64,000 nt of DNA, from assembly GCF_003545765.1 (NCBI RefSeq), contig NZ_QXIO01000001.1, positions 744,001 through 808,000 on the forward strand. Direction: 5' to 3'. Source of the DNA: Colwellia sp. RSH04. GTDB taxonomy: Bacteria > Pseudomonadota > Gammaproteobacteria > Enterobacterales > Alteromonadaceae. The notes below the pieces were generated by a model, which ran no database searches, was not told the DNA's origin, and saw only the letters and a program-made list of their open reading frames with translations. The position numbers and the translations under genes were made by a program. How positions within the stretch are numbered: position 1 is the first letter of the stretch; every line of letters starts with the position of its first letter. Below, one piece after another: positions 22,193-30,148 of this stretch.

Positions 22193-23114
22193 AAGCAACG
22201 AGCTGTTTAACGAAAGTAAACAGCTCAACTCCTCACCTTTAGAGCGTATCAACTTTAATAATAAACAATTCTTTATAAAACGTGATGATCTACTCCATCC
22301 TTATTTCTCAGGTAATAAAGCGAGAAAATTCGCTTATTATTTACATCATGATTTCAACCCTATTACTAAAGTCATTGGCTATGGTTCAGTGCAGGCCAAC
22401 TCACTATATTCGTTAGCAGCACTCGCTAAGTTAAAAGGTTGGCAATTAGACTTTTATTGCAAGCCTATACCTACATGGTTAAAAGCAACACCTCTAGGTA
22501 ATTATGCAGGAGCGTTATCATTAGGTGCGAACATTATTGAAGTAAACGAGCTAAGCTCAAACCTTGAAACTCATGTTGAATCAATTAACCAACACTTAGC
22601 GCAATCTGAGTTATTGATCCCCGAAGGGGGAAGATCTCACCTCGCCAGTTCAGGTGTAAAGCAACTTGCGCTTGAAATCATCCAAGATTGTCAAAAACAA
22701 AAAATAGAAAATCCTCTGATAATGTTACCCGCTGGTACGGGGACAACAGCATTATTTCTTCAACGCTTTCTTCCCTACCAAGTACTTACCTGTGCTTGCG
22801 TTGGTAAAAATGAATATTTAGAAAAGCAATTTCAATCGCTTGAGCCTAATTCATCAAGGTGGCCAACGATTCTTTCAACTTCAAAGTCTTATCATTTTGG
22901 TAAATTATATCCTGAGTTTTTCAGTATTTGGCAGAGCCTTAAAGCGCAAACAGAGATTGAATTTGATTTACTTTATGACCCTTTAGGGTGGTTAACATTA
23001 GAAGAATATTTAACAAAAACACCAACACTTAGGCCGATAATATATATTCATCAAGGTGGCTTAAAAGGTAATGAAAGTATGTTACCTCGGTATCACCGTA
23101 AATACGACACATAA
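22185..23114 (+). CDS. PLP-dependent enzyme of the ACC deaminase / D-cysteine desulfhydrase family
   Basis: 309 residues. RDDLLHPYFSGNKARKFAYYL (about 31-51, read in parts) is the PLP-lysine segment of the tryptophan-synthase-beta fold (family pattern RDDLxxxxxGGNKxRKLE), and MLPAGTGTTALFL provides the phosphate-binding loop. The usual GGNK reads SGNK. Members cleave D-cysteine or 1-aminocyclopropane-1-carboxylate; the substrate here cannot be told from sequence. I start at ATG 22185, overlapping the mscS stop by 8 bp, rather than a TTG 9 bp upstream. Confidence 0.8.
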   Translation: MNKSNELFNESKQLNSSPLERINFNNKQFFIKRDDLLHPYFSGNKARKFAYYLHHDFNPITKVIGYGSVQANSLYSLAALAKLKGWQLDFYCKPIPTWLKATPLGNYAGALSLGANIIEVNELSSNLETHVESINQHLAQSELLIPEGGRSHLASSGVKQLALEIIQDCQKQKIENPLIMLPAGTGTTALFLQRFLPYQVLTCACVGKNEYLEKQFQSLEPNSSRWPTILSTSKSYHFGKLYPEFFSIWQSLKAQTEIEFDLLYDPLGWLTLEEYLTKTPTLRPIIYIHQGGLKGNESMLPRYHRKYDT

Positions 23115-23115
23115 A

Positions 23116-23142
23116 AAAGCCGTGTTTTGAAAACACGGCTTT
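23116..23142 (-). terminator. Rho-independent terminator of hemE
   Basis: Perfect 13-bp stem AAAGCCGTGTTTT/AAAACACGGCTTT with a one-base loop. On the minus strand it continues into six T, so it ends hemE (64 bp downstream of its stop). It directly follows the convergent PLP gene and may stop that transcript too. Confidence 0.85.
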
Positions 23143-23205
23143 GAAAGTCATTACTAATTAAAGCTCAAGTAATTACTAAAGCAATCATCCTACATAAAGT
23201 ATGGC

Positions 23206-24273
23206 TTACTTATGGTATGGCTTACTTAATTTGTGAACAGACTCAATAAAATGACCTGCATGTTCAGGGTTCACATCAGGGTGAATACCATGGCCTAAGT
23301 TAAACACATGTCCTGTACCGCCCTCACCAAAACCAGCTAATATTTTTGATACTTCTTGTTCAATGCGAGGTAAAGGTGCATATAACATTGACGGGTCCAT
23401 ATTACCTTGTAGTGCTACTTTGTCACCAACACGTGCCTTGGCATTTTCTATATCAATCGTCCAATCAAGACCAACCGCATCACAACCTGTCGCGGCGATA
23501 TCTTCTAACCACATACCACCATTCTTTGTAAATAAAGTCACTGGCACTTGGCGACCTTCATTATGACGGGTTAAACCATCAACAATTTTCGCCATATATT
23601 GTAAAGAAAACTCTTTATAATCACGTGGTGATAACACCCCACCCCACGTATCAAATACCATCACTGATTGCGCACCCGCTGCAATTTGGGCATTTAAATA
23701 ACTAATAACAGAGTTGGCAAGCTTATCAAGTAATAAATGAAGTGTTTGCGGCTCGGCAAACATCATTTTTTTGATTTTAGTGAAACCTTTAGAGCTGCCA
23801 CCTTCAATCATATATGTTGCTAGTGTCCAAGGACTGCCTGAAAAACCAATTAACGGTACTTCACCTTTTAATTCCTTACGAATGGTGCGAACTGCATTCA
23901 TAACATAGCCCAATTCATCTTCTGGATCAGGCACAGCAATTTTATCTACGTCTGCTTTACAAGTAATTGGACGTTCGAATTTTGGACCTTCACCTGTTTC
24001 AAAGTAAAGACCTAAGCCCATTGCATCAGGAATAGTTAAAATATCACTAAATAGAATGGCGGCATCTAAAGGAAAACGACGTAGTGGCTGAATAGTCACT
24101 TCACAAGCTAACTCAGCATTTTTACACACTGACATAAAGTCACCGGCATCTTTACGAACTTCGCGATATTCTGGTAAATAACGACCTGCTTGGCGCATCA
24201 TCCATACGGGAGTGTAATCTACTGGTTGCTTTAAAAGCGCACGTAAATAATTATCGTTTTTTAATTCTGTCAC
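23206..24273 (-). CDS. hemE: Uroporphyrinogen decarboxylase
   Basis: 355 residues; converts uroporphyrinogen III to coproporphyrinogen III in heme synthesis, cytoplasmic. [16 protein letters not shown] (about 22-37) is the classical signature; [15 protein letters not shown] and [16 protein letters not shown] also fit. I use GTG 24273, which gives MTELKND as in E. coli, with AGAGGA 7 nt upstream; a TTG one codon earlier is possible. A Fur-like site lies about 110 bp upstream. Confidence 0.97.
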   Translation of the reverse strand: MTELKNDNYLRALLKQPVDYTPVWMMRQAGRYLPEYREVRKDAGDFMSVCKNAELACEVTIQPLRRFPLDAAILFSDILTIPDAMGLGLYFETGEGPKFERPITCKADVDKIAVPDPEDELGYVMNAVRTIRKELKGEVPLIGFSGSPWTLATYMIEGGSSKGFTKIKKMMFAEPQTLHLLLDKLANSVISYLNAQIAAGAQSVMVFDTWGGVLSPRDYKEFSLQYMAKIVDGLTRHNEGRQVPVTLFTKNGGMWLEDIAATGCDAVGLDWTIDIENAKARVGDKVALQGNMDPSMLYAPLPRIEQEVSKILAGFGEGGTGHVFNLGHGIHPDVNPEHAGHFIESVHKLSKPYHK

Positions 24274-24358
24274 CAAGATATCCTCTTAACTTTAATTTGC
24301 TTATTTCGTGTTAATTTACTGCTATATATTGATAAGTAAAATAACCTTGCCTGTTGGC

Positions 24359-24401
24359 ATTATATAATATGCGCACAGTTTAACACTGAGAATCATTTTG
24401 A
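24359..24401 (-). promoter_or_regulatory. Probable hemE promoter with Fur-like site
   Basis: On the minus strand TATAAT (24359-24364) forms a perfect -10; no good -35 is seen at the right distance. Upstream of it, 24387-24401 (TGAGAATCATTTTGA) matches the Fur 7-1-7 pattern TGATAATnATTATCA at 11 of 14 positions. Confidence 0.4.
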
Positions 24402-24479
24402 TCTATGCGCCAAATCAACAGAGCACAAATCTTCTAAAAAATAATGTCTTTAAAAAATATTTAAATGAATTTTACACTT

Positions 24480-24725
24480 GTATTTATTCAACTTTTTTCT
24501 AATCAACAACTTATCAGTTATGCTATTGTAATTGCTCTATATACGAAGAAAGTCGTGGAGTTTATGCTCTATTAAAGTTGTTGCAGCGGCAAAAATGGTT
24601 TGTTATAAAATGGCTGCGCTACAGAAAATAATAATAATAAAGATTTAATAACTAATAAGAAGCTAGTTTAACTAGACCATAATGCGAGCATTTCAAACCT
24701 TTCTCTTCGAGAAAGGTTTTTTTAT
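24480..24725 (+). ncRNA. Candidate small RNA ending in an orphan terminator
   Basis: A strong plus-strand terminator at 24695-24723 has no plus-strand gene in front of it: hemE, on the other strand, is the nearest gene. The 180 or so bases before it contain a GCAGC/GCTGC stem (about 24583-24618), a single-stranded A/U-rich stretch (24624-24655) that could bind Hfq, and a CTAGT-TTA-ACTAG hairpin near 24663-24675. The 5' end is uncertain; a weak -10 such as TATATA at 24538 would give a transcript of about 175 nt. I do not recognise a known sRNA family. Confidence 0.45.
24695..24723 (+). terminator. Strong plus-strand terminator without a gene upstream
   Basis: 11-bp perfect stem AAACCTTTCTC/GAGAAAGGTTT with a TTC loop, followed by a T-run. 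The T-run is only on the plus strand. Confidence 0.85.
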
Positions 24726-24736
24726 TTCTAAAGCTA

Positions 24737-25000
24737 GGGGCTGTTGATCTTTCGGGGTTGTTTTTGCAGCTTTTTGTTGGATATTTGTACAAGGCAGAGC
24801 CTTTGTCATGTGGTTATTCCACATAAAAAGGCGATAACGCCGTAAAAATAACCAACAAACGCTGTCCGAAGGATTCGGCTAAAAGCATTTTACGCTTTGT
24901 TGAGTAGTATTTGCTTAGAGTGACTAAGCTACACACTACTCGGGGCGAATAAAACGCTTTTAGCACGAACAAAATTTAATCGCGAAAGATCAACAGACCC
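24737..25000. mobile_element. MITE-like element, 264 bp, terminal inverted repeats and TA flanks
   Basis: Left end 24737-24754 (GGGGCTGTTGATCTTTCG) and right end 24983-25000 are inverted repeats matching at 17 of 18 bases. TA dinucleotides flank both ends (24735-24736 and 25001-25002), the target duplication of Tc1/mariner/IS630-type elements. There is no transposase frame inside. The interior is full of nested palindromes: TTTGTTGG/CCAACAAA (24773/24852), GGCGATAACGCC, GGCTAAAAGC/GCTTTTAGC (24877/24956) and a GAGTAGT/ACTACTC hairpin (24902-24941). It lies 11 bp beyond the stop codon of the S26-like gene. Confidence 0.8.
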
Positions 25001-25011
25001 TATACATTTCA

Positions 25012-25311
25012 CTATCTTCTTGGTGAGATAACCATCAACACTTTCCCTAAAACATGCTCTTTACTCACAGGGCCAAGCTTCTCAATGGGCAAGTTATTTT
25101 CTTGCCAAGCTTTTAACCAAAGTAACCCGTTATGATCGACCTTTGCTAAGGTTCTCACAATGACGCCATAACGCGGATGAAACACTTTTAAGATATTTCC
25201 TTCTTTCAAGGGTCTTAATCTGAGCCAAGGCACAAGAAAAACAAAGCTATTCTCTGGAATATAAGGCGTCATGCCAACGCCTGTAATTTTACAAAAATGA
25301 AAACCAAACAT
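25012..25311 (-). CDS. Small S26/S24 peptidase-like protein, probably non-canonical active site
   Basis: 99 residues. ITGVGMTPYIPENSFVFLV near the N-terminus and LGPVSKEHVLGKVLMVI at the end follow the layout of small S26 signal peptidases such as the nickel-SOD maturation protease (GxSMxPTLxxGDxVLV ... LGPVPxxxxxGRV). The catalytic Ser position reads Thr (GMTP) and the catalytic Lys segment reads VIVRTLAKV, so an ordinary Ser/Lys dyad is not evident. ATG 25311 has AGGAGG 4 nt upstream. It starts 10 bp after the 47-codon gene and is probably co-transcribed with it from the Fur-box promoter. Function unknown. Confidence 0.7.
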   Translation of the reverse strand: MFGFHFCKITGVGMTPYIPENSFVFLVPWLRLRPLKEGNILKVFHPRYGVIVRTLAKVDHNGLLWLKAWQENNLPIEKLGPVSKEHVLGKVLMVISPRR

Positions 25312-25321
25312 CACACCTCCT

Positions 25322-25465
25322 CTAAACTCGAATTATAGGCTTTAATAAATCAGCTTTTTGCTCAGTACCCTCTACTTTTACTGAAACCATCGGAACTTCT
25401 TTATCGGTATTTATCTCTGGAATAAAAAACGTTTTATTTAATTTAGTCATGAGTTGATATAGCAT
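25322..25465 (-). CDS. Small peptide gene, 47 codons, unknown function
   Basis: MLYQLMTKLN... ending LLKPIIRV. The ATG is preceded by a very strong AAGGGGG ribosome site with 4-nt spacing, and the stop lies 10 bp before the S26-like gene. There is no signal peptide, no Cys and no recognised domain; composition is mixed charged/hydrophobic with a beta-like segment (VPMVSVKVEG). A second in-frame ATG at 25450 would give 42 residues. The Fur-box promoter 160 bp upstream suggests iron-dependent expression. It could be a substrate or partner of the S26-like protein, which is only inferred from position. Confidence 0.55.
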   Translation of the reverse strand: MLYQLMTKLNKTFFIPEINTDKEVPMVSVKVEGTEQKADLLKPIIRV

Positions 25466-25610
25466 AAATCCCCCTTATAAAACCTGACAGTCGTTCATCT
25501 CTATTAATACTATTGATATAACACTGCGATAAACACCCGAACACACTTCGCCTGTGCATTGTAATTACGTATTTTTCGCTACTGGTAGGTCACTTCAAAA
25601 CCGCCCAAAC

Positions 25611-25629
25611 AAGAATGATTCTCATTATA
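25611..25629. promoter_or_regulatory. Fur box
   Basis: AAGAATGATTCTCATTATA matches the 19-bp Fur consensus GATAATGATAATCATTATC at 14 positions. It overlaps the -10 of a minus-strand promoter. Confidence 0.7.
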
Positions 25630-25651
25630 TTTAATTTACCACTAATGTAAA
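25624..25651 (-). promoter_or_regulatory. Sigma-70 promoter of the peptide/S26-like unit
   Basis: Minus strand: -35 TTTACA (25646-25651, 5/6), 16-bp spacer, -10 TATAAT (25624-25629, 6/6). The Fur box covers the -10, a classical repression layout. The leader to the small gene would be about 150 nt, with nothing else recognised in it. Confidence 0.7.
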
Positions 25652-25759
25652 GCGGAATATTACTTATCATTAAGATATAACGCATAATTGATAAGCTCTT
25701 GCATCGGCTGTTACTAAGTTATAACGTTGAGTAACTAACCCTGAAATAAGAAATAACTC

Positions 25760-26236
25760 ATGAATAAACCACAACGTGATATCACACTACGATTTCTTGC
25801 TGAGCCACAAGATGTTAATTTTGGCGGTAAAGTACATGGCGGTGCAGTAATGAAATGGATAGATTTAGCTGCCTATGCCTGTGCTGCTGGATGGAGTGGT
25901 CGATATTGTGTAACGGCTTATGCCGGTGGAATTCGTTTTGTTGCTCCTATACATGTTGGTAGCTTGGTCGAAGTAGAGGCCAAAGTTATCTATACTGGCA
26001 ACTCTTCAATGCACATTGCTCTTGAGGTTAATGCTTGCGACCCTAAGTCTTTAAATAAACGTTTAACAACGCACTGTATCGTAATTATGGTCGCTGTTGA
26101 TCAAAATGGACAATCAGAACAAGTGCCGCAATGGGTACCAGAAACAGAGGCTGATAAAAAACAACATGCCTCGGCAATCAAACTAATGGAAATGCGCAAA
26201 CAAATTGGCGATGAAATGCAAATTTTTGTTGAGTAA
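25760..26236 (+). CDS. Acyl-CoA thioesterase, hotdog fold
   Basis: 158 residues. The N-terminal half shows VNFGGKVHGGAVMKWIDLAAY, where the Asp of MKWID is the usual catalytic acid of the YciA/BACH type, followed by VTAYAGGIRFVAPIHVGSLVEV. These enzymes hydrolyse acyl-CoA thioesters in the cytoplasm; substrate length cannot be read from the sequence. The gene stands alone, convergent with the glycosyltransferase. Its ATG is 130 bp from the Fur box, so iron control of this side is possible but less well placed. Confidence 0.88.
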   Translation: MNKPQRDITLRFLAEPQDVNFGGKVHGGAVMKWIDLAAYACAAGWSGRYCVTAYAGGIRFVAPIHVGSLVEVEAKVIYTGNSSMHIALEVNACDPKSLNKRLTTHCIVIMVAVDQNGQSEQVPQWVPETEADKKQHASAIKLMEMRKQIGDEMQIFVE

Positions 26237-26257
26237 TTCATTAAAATAAAAGCGCTA

Positions 26258-27484
26258 TTATTTGTTTTTTGCTTCTATCCACTGCGCCATATATTTTGTG
26301 CTTTTATGATGGTGATGATTAAGCATACTACCGATAAAGTTTCTCTCACGGTGTGTGCTTAAATTTTCAGTTAACACTTGTAAACGCTCTGTTAAGGTTG
26401 CATATATCTTTTGCTGCTTAAATTGCAGTTTGGCATTTTGAGGCCCTAACTCACTTGCAGACAACCACACGCTTTTATCTTGATAATGTGTCACTGCTTG
26501 CTCAACAAAACTCTGTACATCGTTTGCCACCGCACCAGCCCAAGGCAAGTGAGTCTGCATTCCTTCACTACCAATGTCAGTTGTAATTGAAGGGGTCGCA
26601 CATAGCATTGCTTCAGCAAGTTTACCTTTAATACCTGCACCAAAACGTAATGGCGCTAAGCAAACTTTAGCTTGTTGCATTGCAATAATGGCATCATCTA
26701 CCCAACCTTTAACTAAAAAGCCACTTTTTTCATCATGTAAAGCAGTGGCTTTAGGCGGTGGATAAGCGCCATAAATATGCAGTTCTGCTTCAGGTATTTG
26801 CTTTCTAATTAATGGCCAAATTTGCTGCTTTAACCATAATACCGCATCCCAATTTGGTGCGTGTCTAAAGTTACCGATCGCCATAAAATTACTACGGTCT
26901 TCATAATTAGGATTATTTTTTGATAACGCTTGCTCTGATAACATAAAAGCACAATGGTGAACTAGTGACTCATCAACCTTAAATAAACGTTTTAGTAGCG
27001 CTATTTCAACCGTTGAAATCATTAAACTTAAGTCGCACCGAAAAATGGCAGCAACTTCTCGTTTAGCCATATCAGACTGTAACAAGTCAATATCAGTTAC
27101 CTCTCGATGCTGCTTAAAAGCATCATGGCGCGCATGTCTCAAACAAAATAAATCCTCGGTATCAAGTAATTTAATGGCTTGTGGGCATTGCTCACTAACA
27201 CGCCAGCCAAATTGTTCTTCCATCATAAAACGGTCAAACATAACCATATCTGGCTGTAATTCAGTGATAAAGTCATCGAAACTTCGACAGTTAAGCGCAA
27301 TTGTTTGTTGAACTACTGCCAATGCAGACAAGTCAACCATATGCTCTGTTACTTGAGCTGGGCTGGCAAAAGTGATTTGATAATCTTGCTGCTGAAAATA
27401 GTGAATTAATTGCATCATACGACTACCTGCCGCAGATGAATTCGGCTCAGGCCAAACATAACCAATAATAAGGAGTTTTTTCAT
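26258..27484 (-). CDS. Glycosyltransferase, GT4-like
   Basis: 408 residues, no signal peptide. The N-terminal Rossmann-type half begins LLIIGYVWPEPNSSAAGSRMMQL (read in parts), a common opening for GT-B enzymes; the C-terminal half has FMAIGNFRHAPNWDAVLWL, AELHIYGAYPP and the donor-binding loop CLAPLRFGAGIKGKLAEAML. The donor sugar and acceptor are unknown. It stands alone between the thioesterase and the fkpA terminator, not in a polysaccharide cluster, so it may act on a surface glycan assembled elsewhere. Confidence 0.82.
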   Translation of the reverse strand: MKKLLIIGYVWPEPNSSAAGSRMMQLIHYFQQQDYQITFASPAQVTEHMVDLSALAVVQQTIALNCRSFDDFITELQPDMVMFDRFMMEEQFGWRVSEQCPQAIKLLDTEDLFCLRHARHDAFKQHREVTDIDLLQSDMAKREVAAIFRCDLSLMISTVEIALLKRLFKVDESLVHHCAFMLSEQALSKNNPNYEDRSNFMAIGNFRHAPNWDAVLWLKQQIWPLIRKQIPEAELHIYGAYPPPKATALHDEKSGFLVKGWVDDAIIAMQQAKVCLAPLRFGAGIKGKLAEAMLCATPSITTDIGSEGMQTHLPWAGAVANDVQSFVEQAVTHYQDKSVWLSASELGPQNAKLQFKQQKIYATLTERLQVLTENLSTHRERNFIGSMLNHHHHKSTKYMAQWIEAKNK

Positions 27485-27550
27485 TTCAAATGATGTTCGT
27501 TGTTATCAAAAGTGCTTAAATGAATTAAGAGACAAATGCAAAGTGCATAA

Positions 27551-27580
27551 AAAAGCCGTTAACCTCAGTTAACGGCTTTT
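27551..27580 (-). terminator. Rho-independent terminator of fkpA
   Basis: 13-bp stem AAAAGCCGTTAAC/GTTAACGGCTTTT with a 4-nt loop; on the minus strand six T follow. It sits 25 bp past the fkpA stop. Confidence 0.88.
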
Positions 27581-27604
27581 ATATTAACATATTAAACCAA
27601 GTGA

Positions 27605-28378
27605 TTATTTATCAACTGGTTGGTCACCCACTTCTGGTGCTGGCTCTGCTTTTTGAATTTCAAGTAATTCTATTTCGAATTCTAATACTGAGTTACCTGG
27701 AATACTTGGTGGGTTACCACCTGGGCCATAAGCTAAGTCTGAAGGGATGGTAAATTTATATTTAGAACCAACAGGCATTAATTGTACACCTTCAGTCCAG
27801 CCTTTAATAACACGGTTTAATGGGAATACAGCTGGCTCATTTCTGTCGTAAGAGCTGTCAAACTTATCGCCATTAAGGAAAGTCCCCGTGTAATGTACTT
27901 TAACTGTATCTGTTTCAGCTGGTTTTTCACCTTCACCTGCTTCAATAACTACGTACTGAATGCCAGATTCTGTGACTTGAACACCTTCTTTCTTCGCGTT
28001 CTCTTCAAGATATTTAGTACCTTCTGCTAAACTTGCTTCTGCATCAGCAGTAATTTTAGCTTGCTGTTTCTCTTTCATGGTTTTATCAAGGTTCATCAAT
28101 AATGCTTGAATTTCTTCCTTTTCGATTACTGACTTACCATCCATGCTGTCCATGAAACCCTTAACAATAAGTGTTTTATCTAAGCTAAGACCTAACTTAT
28201 CATGCTCTTCTAGGTTACGTTGCATGTACATACCAATAGAAGCACCTAAGCCATAAGCTTGTTTTTGTACTTCAGACTCTAAAACAGGCGCTGCAACAAC
28301 TTCTTCAGCTGCTTTTTCTTGACAACCCGTAACAGCAATTAGCGCAACTGCAACTAACGTAGGCTTAAAAAATTTCAT
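27605..28378 (-). CDS. fkpA: FKBP-type peptidyl-prolyl isomerase, FkpA/Mip-like lipoprotein
   Basis: 257 residues. The signal peptide ends in a lipobox VTGC (Cys about 19), so this is a lipoprotein rather than the soluble periplasmic FkpA of E. coli. An N-terminal helical dimerisation domain (about 30-130) precedes the FKBP domain with VKVHYTGTFLNGDKFDSSYDR and VIKGWTEGVQLMPVGSKYKF, the conserved active-site strands. It helps fold envelope proteins. It carries its own terminator, and in many gammaproteobacteria fkpA lies beside slyX, as here. Confidence 0.92.
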   Translation of the reverse strand: MKFFKPTLVAVALIAVTGCQEKAAEEVVAAPVLESEVQKQAYGLGASIGMYMQRNLEEHDKLGLSLDKTLIVKGFMDSMDGKSVIEKEEIQALLMNLDKTMKEKQQAKITADAEASLAEGTKYLEENAKKEGVQVTESGIQYVVIEAGEGEKPAETDTVKVHYTGTFLNGDKFDSSYDRNEPAVFPLNRVIKGWTEGVQLMPVGSKYKFTIPSDLAYGPGGNPPSIPGNSVLEFEIELLEIQKAEPAPEVGDQPVDK

Positions 28379-28507
28379 TTATTTCTCCATACATAGCAAA
28401 AAATTGGAGAACACCCCCAATCCGACATTAAAATTTTATTCTGTTATTAAAAAACTAAAATTTAACTAAACAAAATTTCAAAAGCCCTTATACTAACGGT
28501 AATTGCC

Positions 28508-29524
28508 TTGATAAAAAAGTCCTATATTTTGTTTATTTGTAACCAATACTTAAAAGGTGTTTTATTCTTATTGTTAGGTGTCTTCCTTAGTGGTTGTCAA
28601 CCTAACCAAGCCAAGCCATTAGCGCGGTATCAGCATGCCGTTGAAGGATCATATGCCGGCGAAATATCTCGAGATGGTATGTATAGTGTTGTCTCTTCAA
28701 TTCATCATGGCATTAGTGTTTGGGATTTATCAAACAACACTCGTCTTTATGATTGGGCTCAAGAACAGAAAAGTAGCGACAATTTAGTGTTAGCTATCGA
28801 TATTAGCGATAACTCAAGCCACGCAGTAACCGCCAATAGAGATAATTTTGCTCTATGGAATTTAGCAAATGGCCAGTCTGAAGGGTATTGGCAGGTACGA
28901 GAATCAAACATCCGCGATATTGCCGTCAGCAATAATGGCAATTATGTACTTATTGGTAAAAGTAATGCTACCGTCGTTCATGTCGAGATTGATACTGGCC
29001 GAAGATTAGAATTTTTAGGCCATAGCGAAAAAATCAATAGTGTTGACATGTTACCTAATGGTCGCGTAGCCATGTCAGGCGGAAATGATTTTATTGCTTA
29101 TGTTTGGGATAGTGAATCAGGTCAAGTTATCTACCAATTTAATCATAGCAGTCGCGTTTCAAAAGTCGCATTAGATCCCTCTGGTCGCTTTGCTTTTTCT
29201 GCTGATAGCATGAAGGCTGCTCATATTTGGGATTTAAAAACCGGTAAACTTATCACCACACTTCAAGGCACTAAACGACACGAAGTCTTTAGCTCGGTTA
29301 GATTTTCTCCTGATGGTAAAACGTTAATTACAGGGGCTGCAACTAAAAAAATCAGTGTTTGGGATGTTTCTACAGGAAAAAGACGCGCTCACTGGTTTGT
29401 AACACCAAAAGAGGCAAATAGACCAACGGGTGCAGTTGTGTATAGTGTCGCATTTAGCGATAATGGTACTATATTAACAGAGAGTTCTTCAGGATACGCA
29501 GAATCATGGCCAATGCCGAAATAA
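28508..29524 (+). CDS. WD40-repeat lipoprotein
   Basis: 338 residues. A hydrophobic signal with lipobox LSGC is followed by about six WD40-type blades; GISVWDLSNN, IAYVWDSESGQ, AAHIWDLKTGK and KISVWDVSTGK are clear repeat ends. WD40 propellers are protein-binding scaffolds, and this one would sit on the periplasmic side of a membrane. The start is uncertain: I use TTG 28508, which gives a full signal sequence; there is no ATG before the lipobox. Its last 19 bp overlap slyX, implying coupled translation. Confidence 0.8.
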   Translation: MIKKSYILFICNQYLKGVLFLLLGVFLSGCQPNQAKPLARYQHAVEGSYAGEISRDGMYSVVSSIHHGISVWDLSNNTRLYDWAQEQKSSDNLVLAIDISDNSSHAVTANRDNFALWNLANGQSEGYWQVRESNIRDIAVSNNGNYVLIGKSNATVVHVEIDTGRRLEFLGHSEKINSVDMLPNGRVAMSGGNDFIAYVWDSESGQVIYQFNHSSRVSKVALDPSGRFAFSADSMKAAHIWDLKTGKLITTLQGTKRHEVFSSVRFSPDGKTLITGAATKKISVWDVSTGKRRAHWFVTPKEANRPTGAVVYSVAFSDNGTILTESSSGYAESWPMPK

Positions 29525-29769
29525 GCTTAACTGCCCATAAAATTAATGAAACCTATGTCAAGGCGCTTGAAGAGCGTGTCGATTGCCTAGAGTCACGCAA
29601 TGTTTTTCAAGATGATGTTATTGAACAATTAAGTGAAGAACTTGCCGTTCATCAAAGTGAAATAACTGAACTGAAAAAGCAAATTCAATTGGTGGCTAAC
29701 CGTATAAAAGATTCTGGCCAATTATCATCTGATAAAGAGCAAATTGAACCGCCACCACCCCATTATTAA
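29506..29769 (+). CDS. slyX: SlyX family coiled-coil protein
   Basis: 87 residues. A single amphipathic coiled coil (about 17-70) with LEERVDCLESRNVFQDDVIEQL, and the family's hallmark C-terminus PPPPHY. Molecular function is unknown, although the gene is widespread next to fkpA in gammaproteobacteria. It begins inside the WD40 gene (19-bp overlap). Confidence 0.92.
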   Translation: MANAEISLTAHKINETYVKALEERVDCLESRNVFQDDVIEQLSEELAVHQSEITELKKQIQLVANRIKDSGQLSSDKEQIEPPPPHY

Positions 29770-29787
29770 TGATTTAGATCTAACAAA

Positions 29788-29991
29788 TTAAGGCTTAAAA
29801 ACACCAATAACTTGCTCGTGCTGACGCACTTCTTTTTCTACTTGCTCTTCTGCTTGTACCATTTGTTCGCCACAACTGACACAAGTCACCTTTTCAATAC
29901 CATCTTCTTTGGTCAATGCCATGGTGTCTAGTGCATTACATTTAGGACAAATAGCACCTGCAATAAAGCGTTTTTTTATACGTGTATTCAT
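29788..29991 (-). CDS. yheV: YheV-type zinc-ribbon protein
   Basis: 67 residues. RIKKRFIAGAICPKCNALDTMA and VTCVSCGEQM give two CxxC knuckles, a zinc ribbon, and EQVIGVFKP matches the family C-terminus. Function unknown. I start at MNTRIKKRF as in the family, not at an ATG 12 codons upstream. In enteric bacteria this gene also lies by slyX, yheS, yheT and yheU, and the same neighbours occur here. Confidence 0.9.
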   Translation of the reverse strand: MNTRIKKRFIAGAICPKCNALDTMALTKEDGIEKVTCVSCGEQMVQAEEQVEKEVRQHEQVIGVFKP

Positions 29992-30148
29992 GTTTAAGCC
30001 ATATTTTATGCTATGCCAACACAACATAGCGCTAGATTTGTTGCTATTTTACCTTGAATACTGCCCACACCCAAGCGACAATGCACACGTATTTTTGTTA
30101 TCAAGTTAACGACCAATGGTGTCAGTTGACTAAGTTGAGGAAGTCCCG

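Noticed and set aside
24593..24646. 17-codon frame (MVCYKMAAL...) inside the candidate sRNA
   Set aside because: Too short, without a Shine-Dalgarno, and it runs through the A/U-rich linker; the region is better read as RNA.
24561..24725. RyhB-type iron-regulated sRNA
   Set aside because: The Fur-like site is more than 140 bp from the likely 5' end and I see no RyhB core; left as an unassigned candidate RNA.
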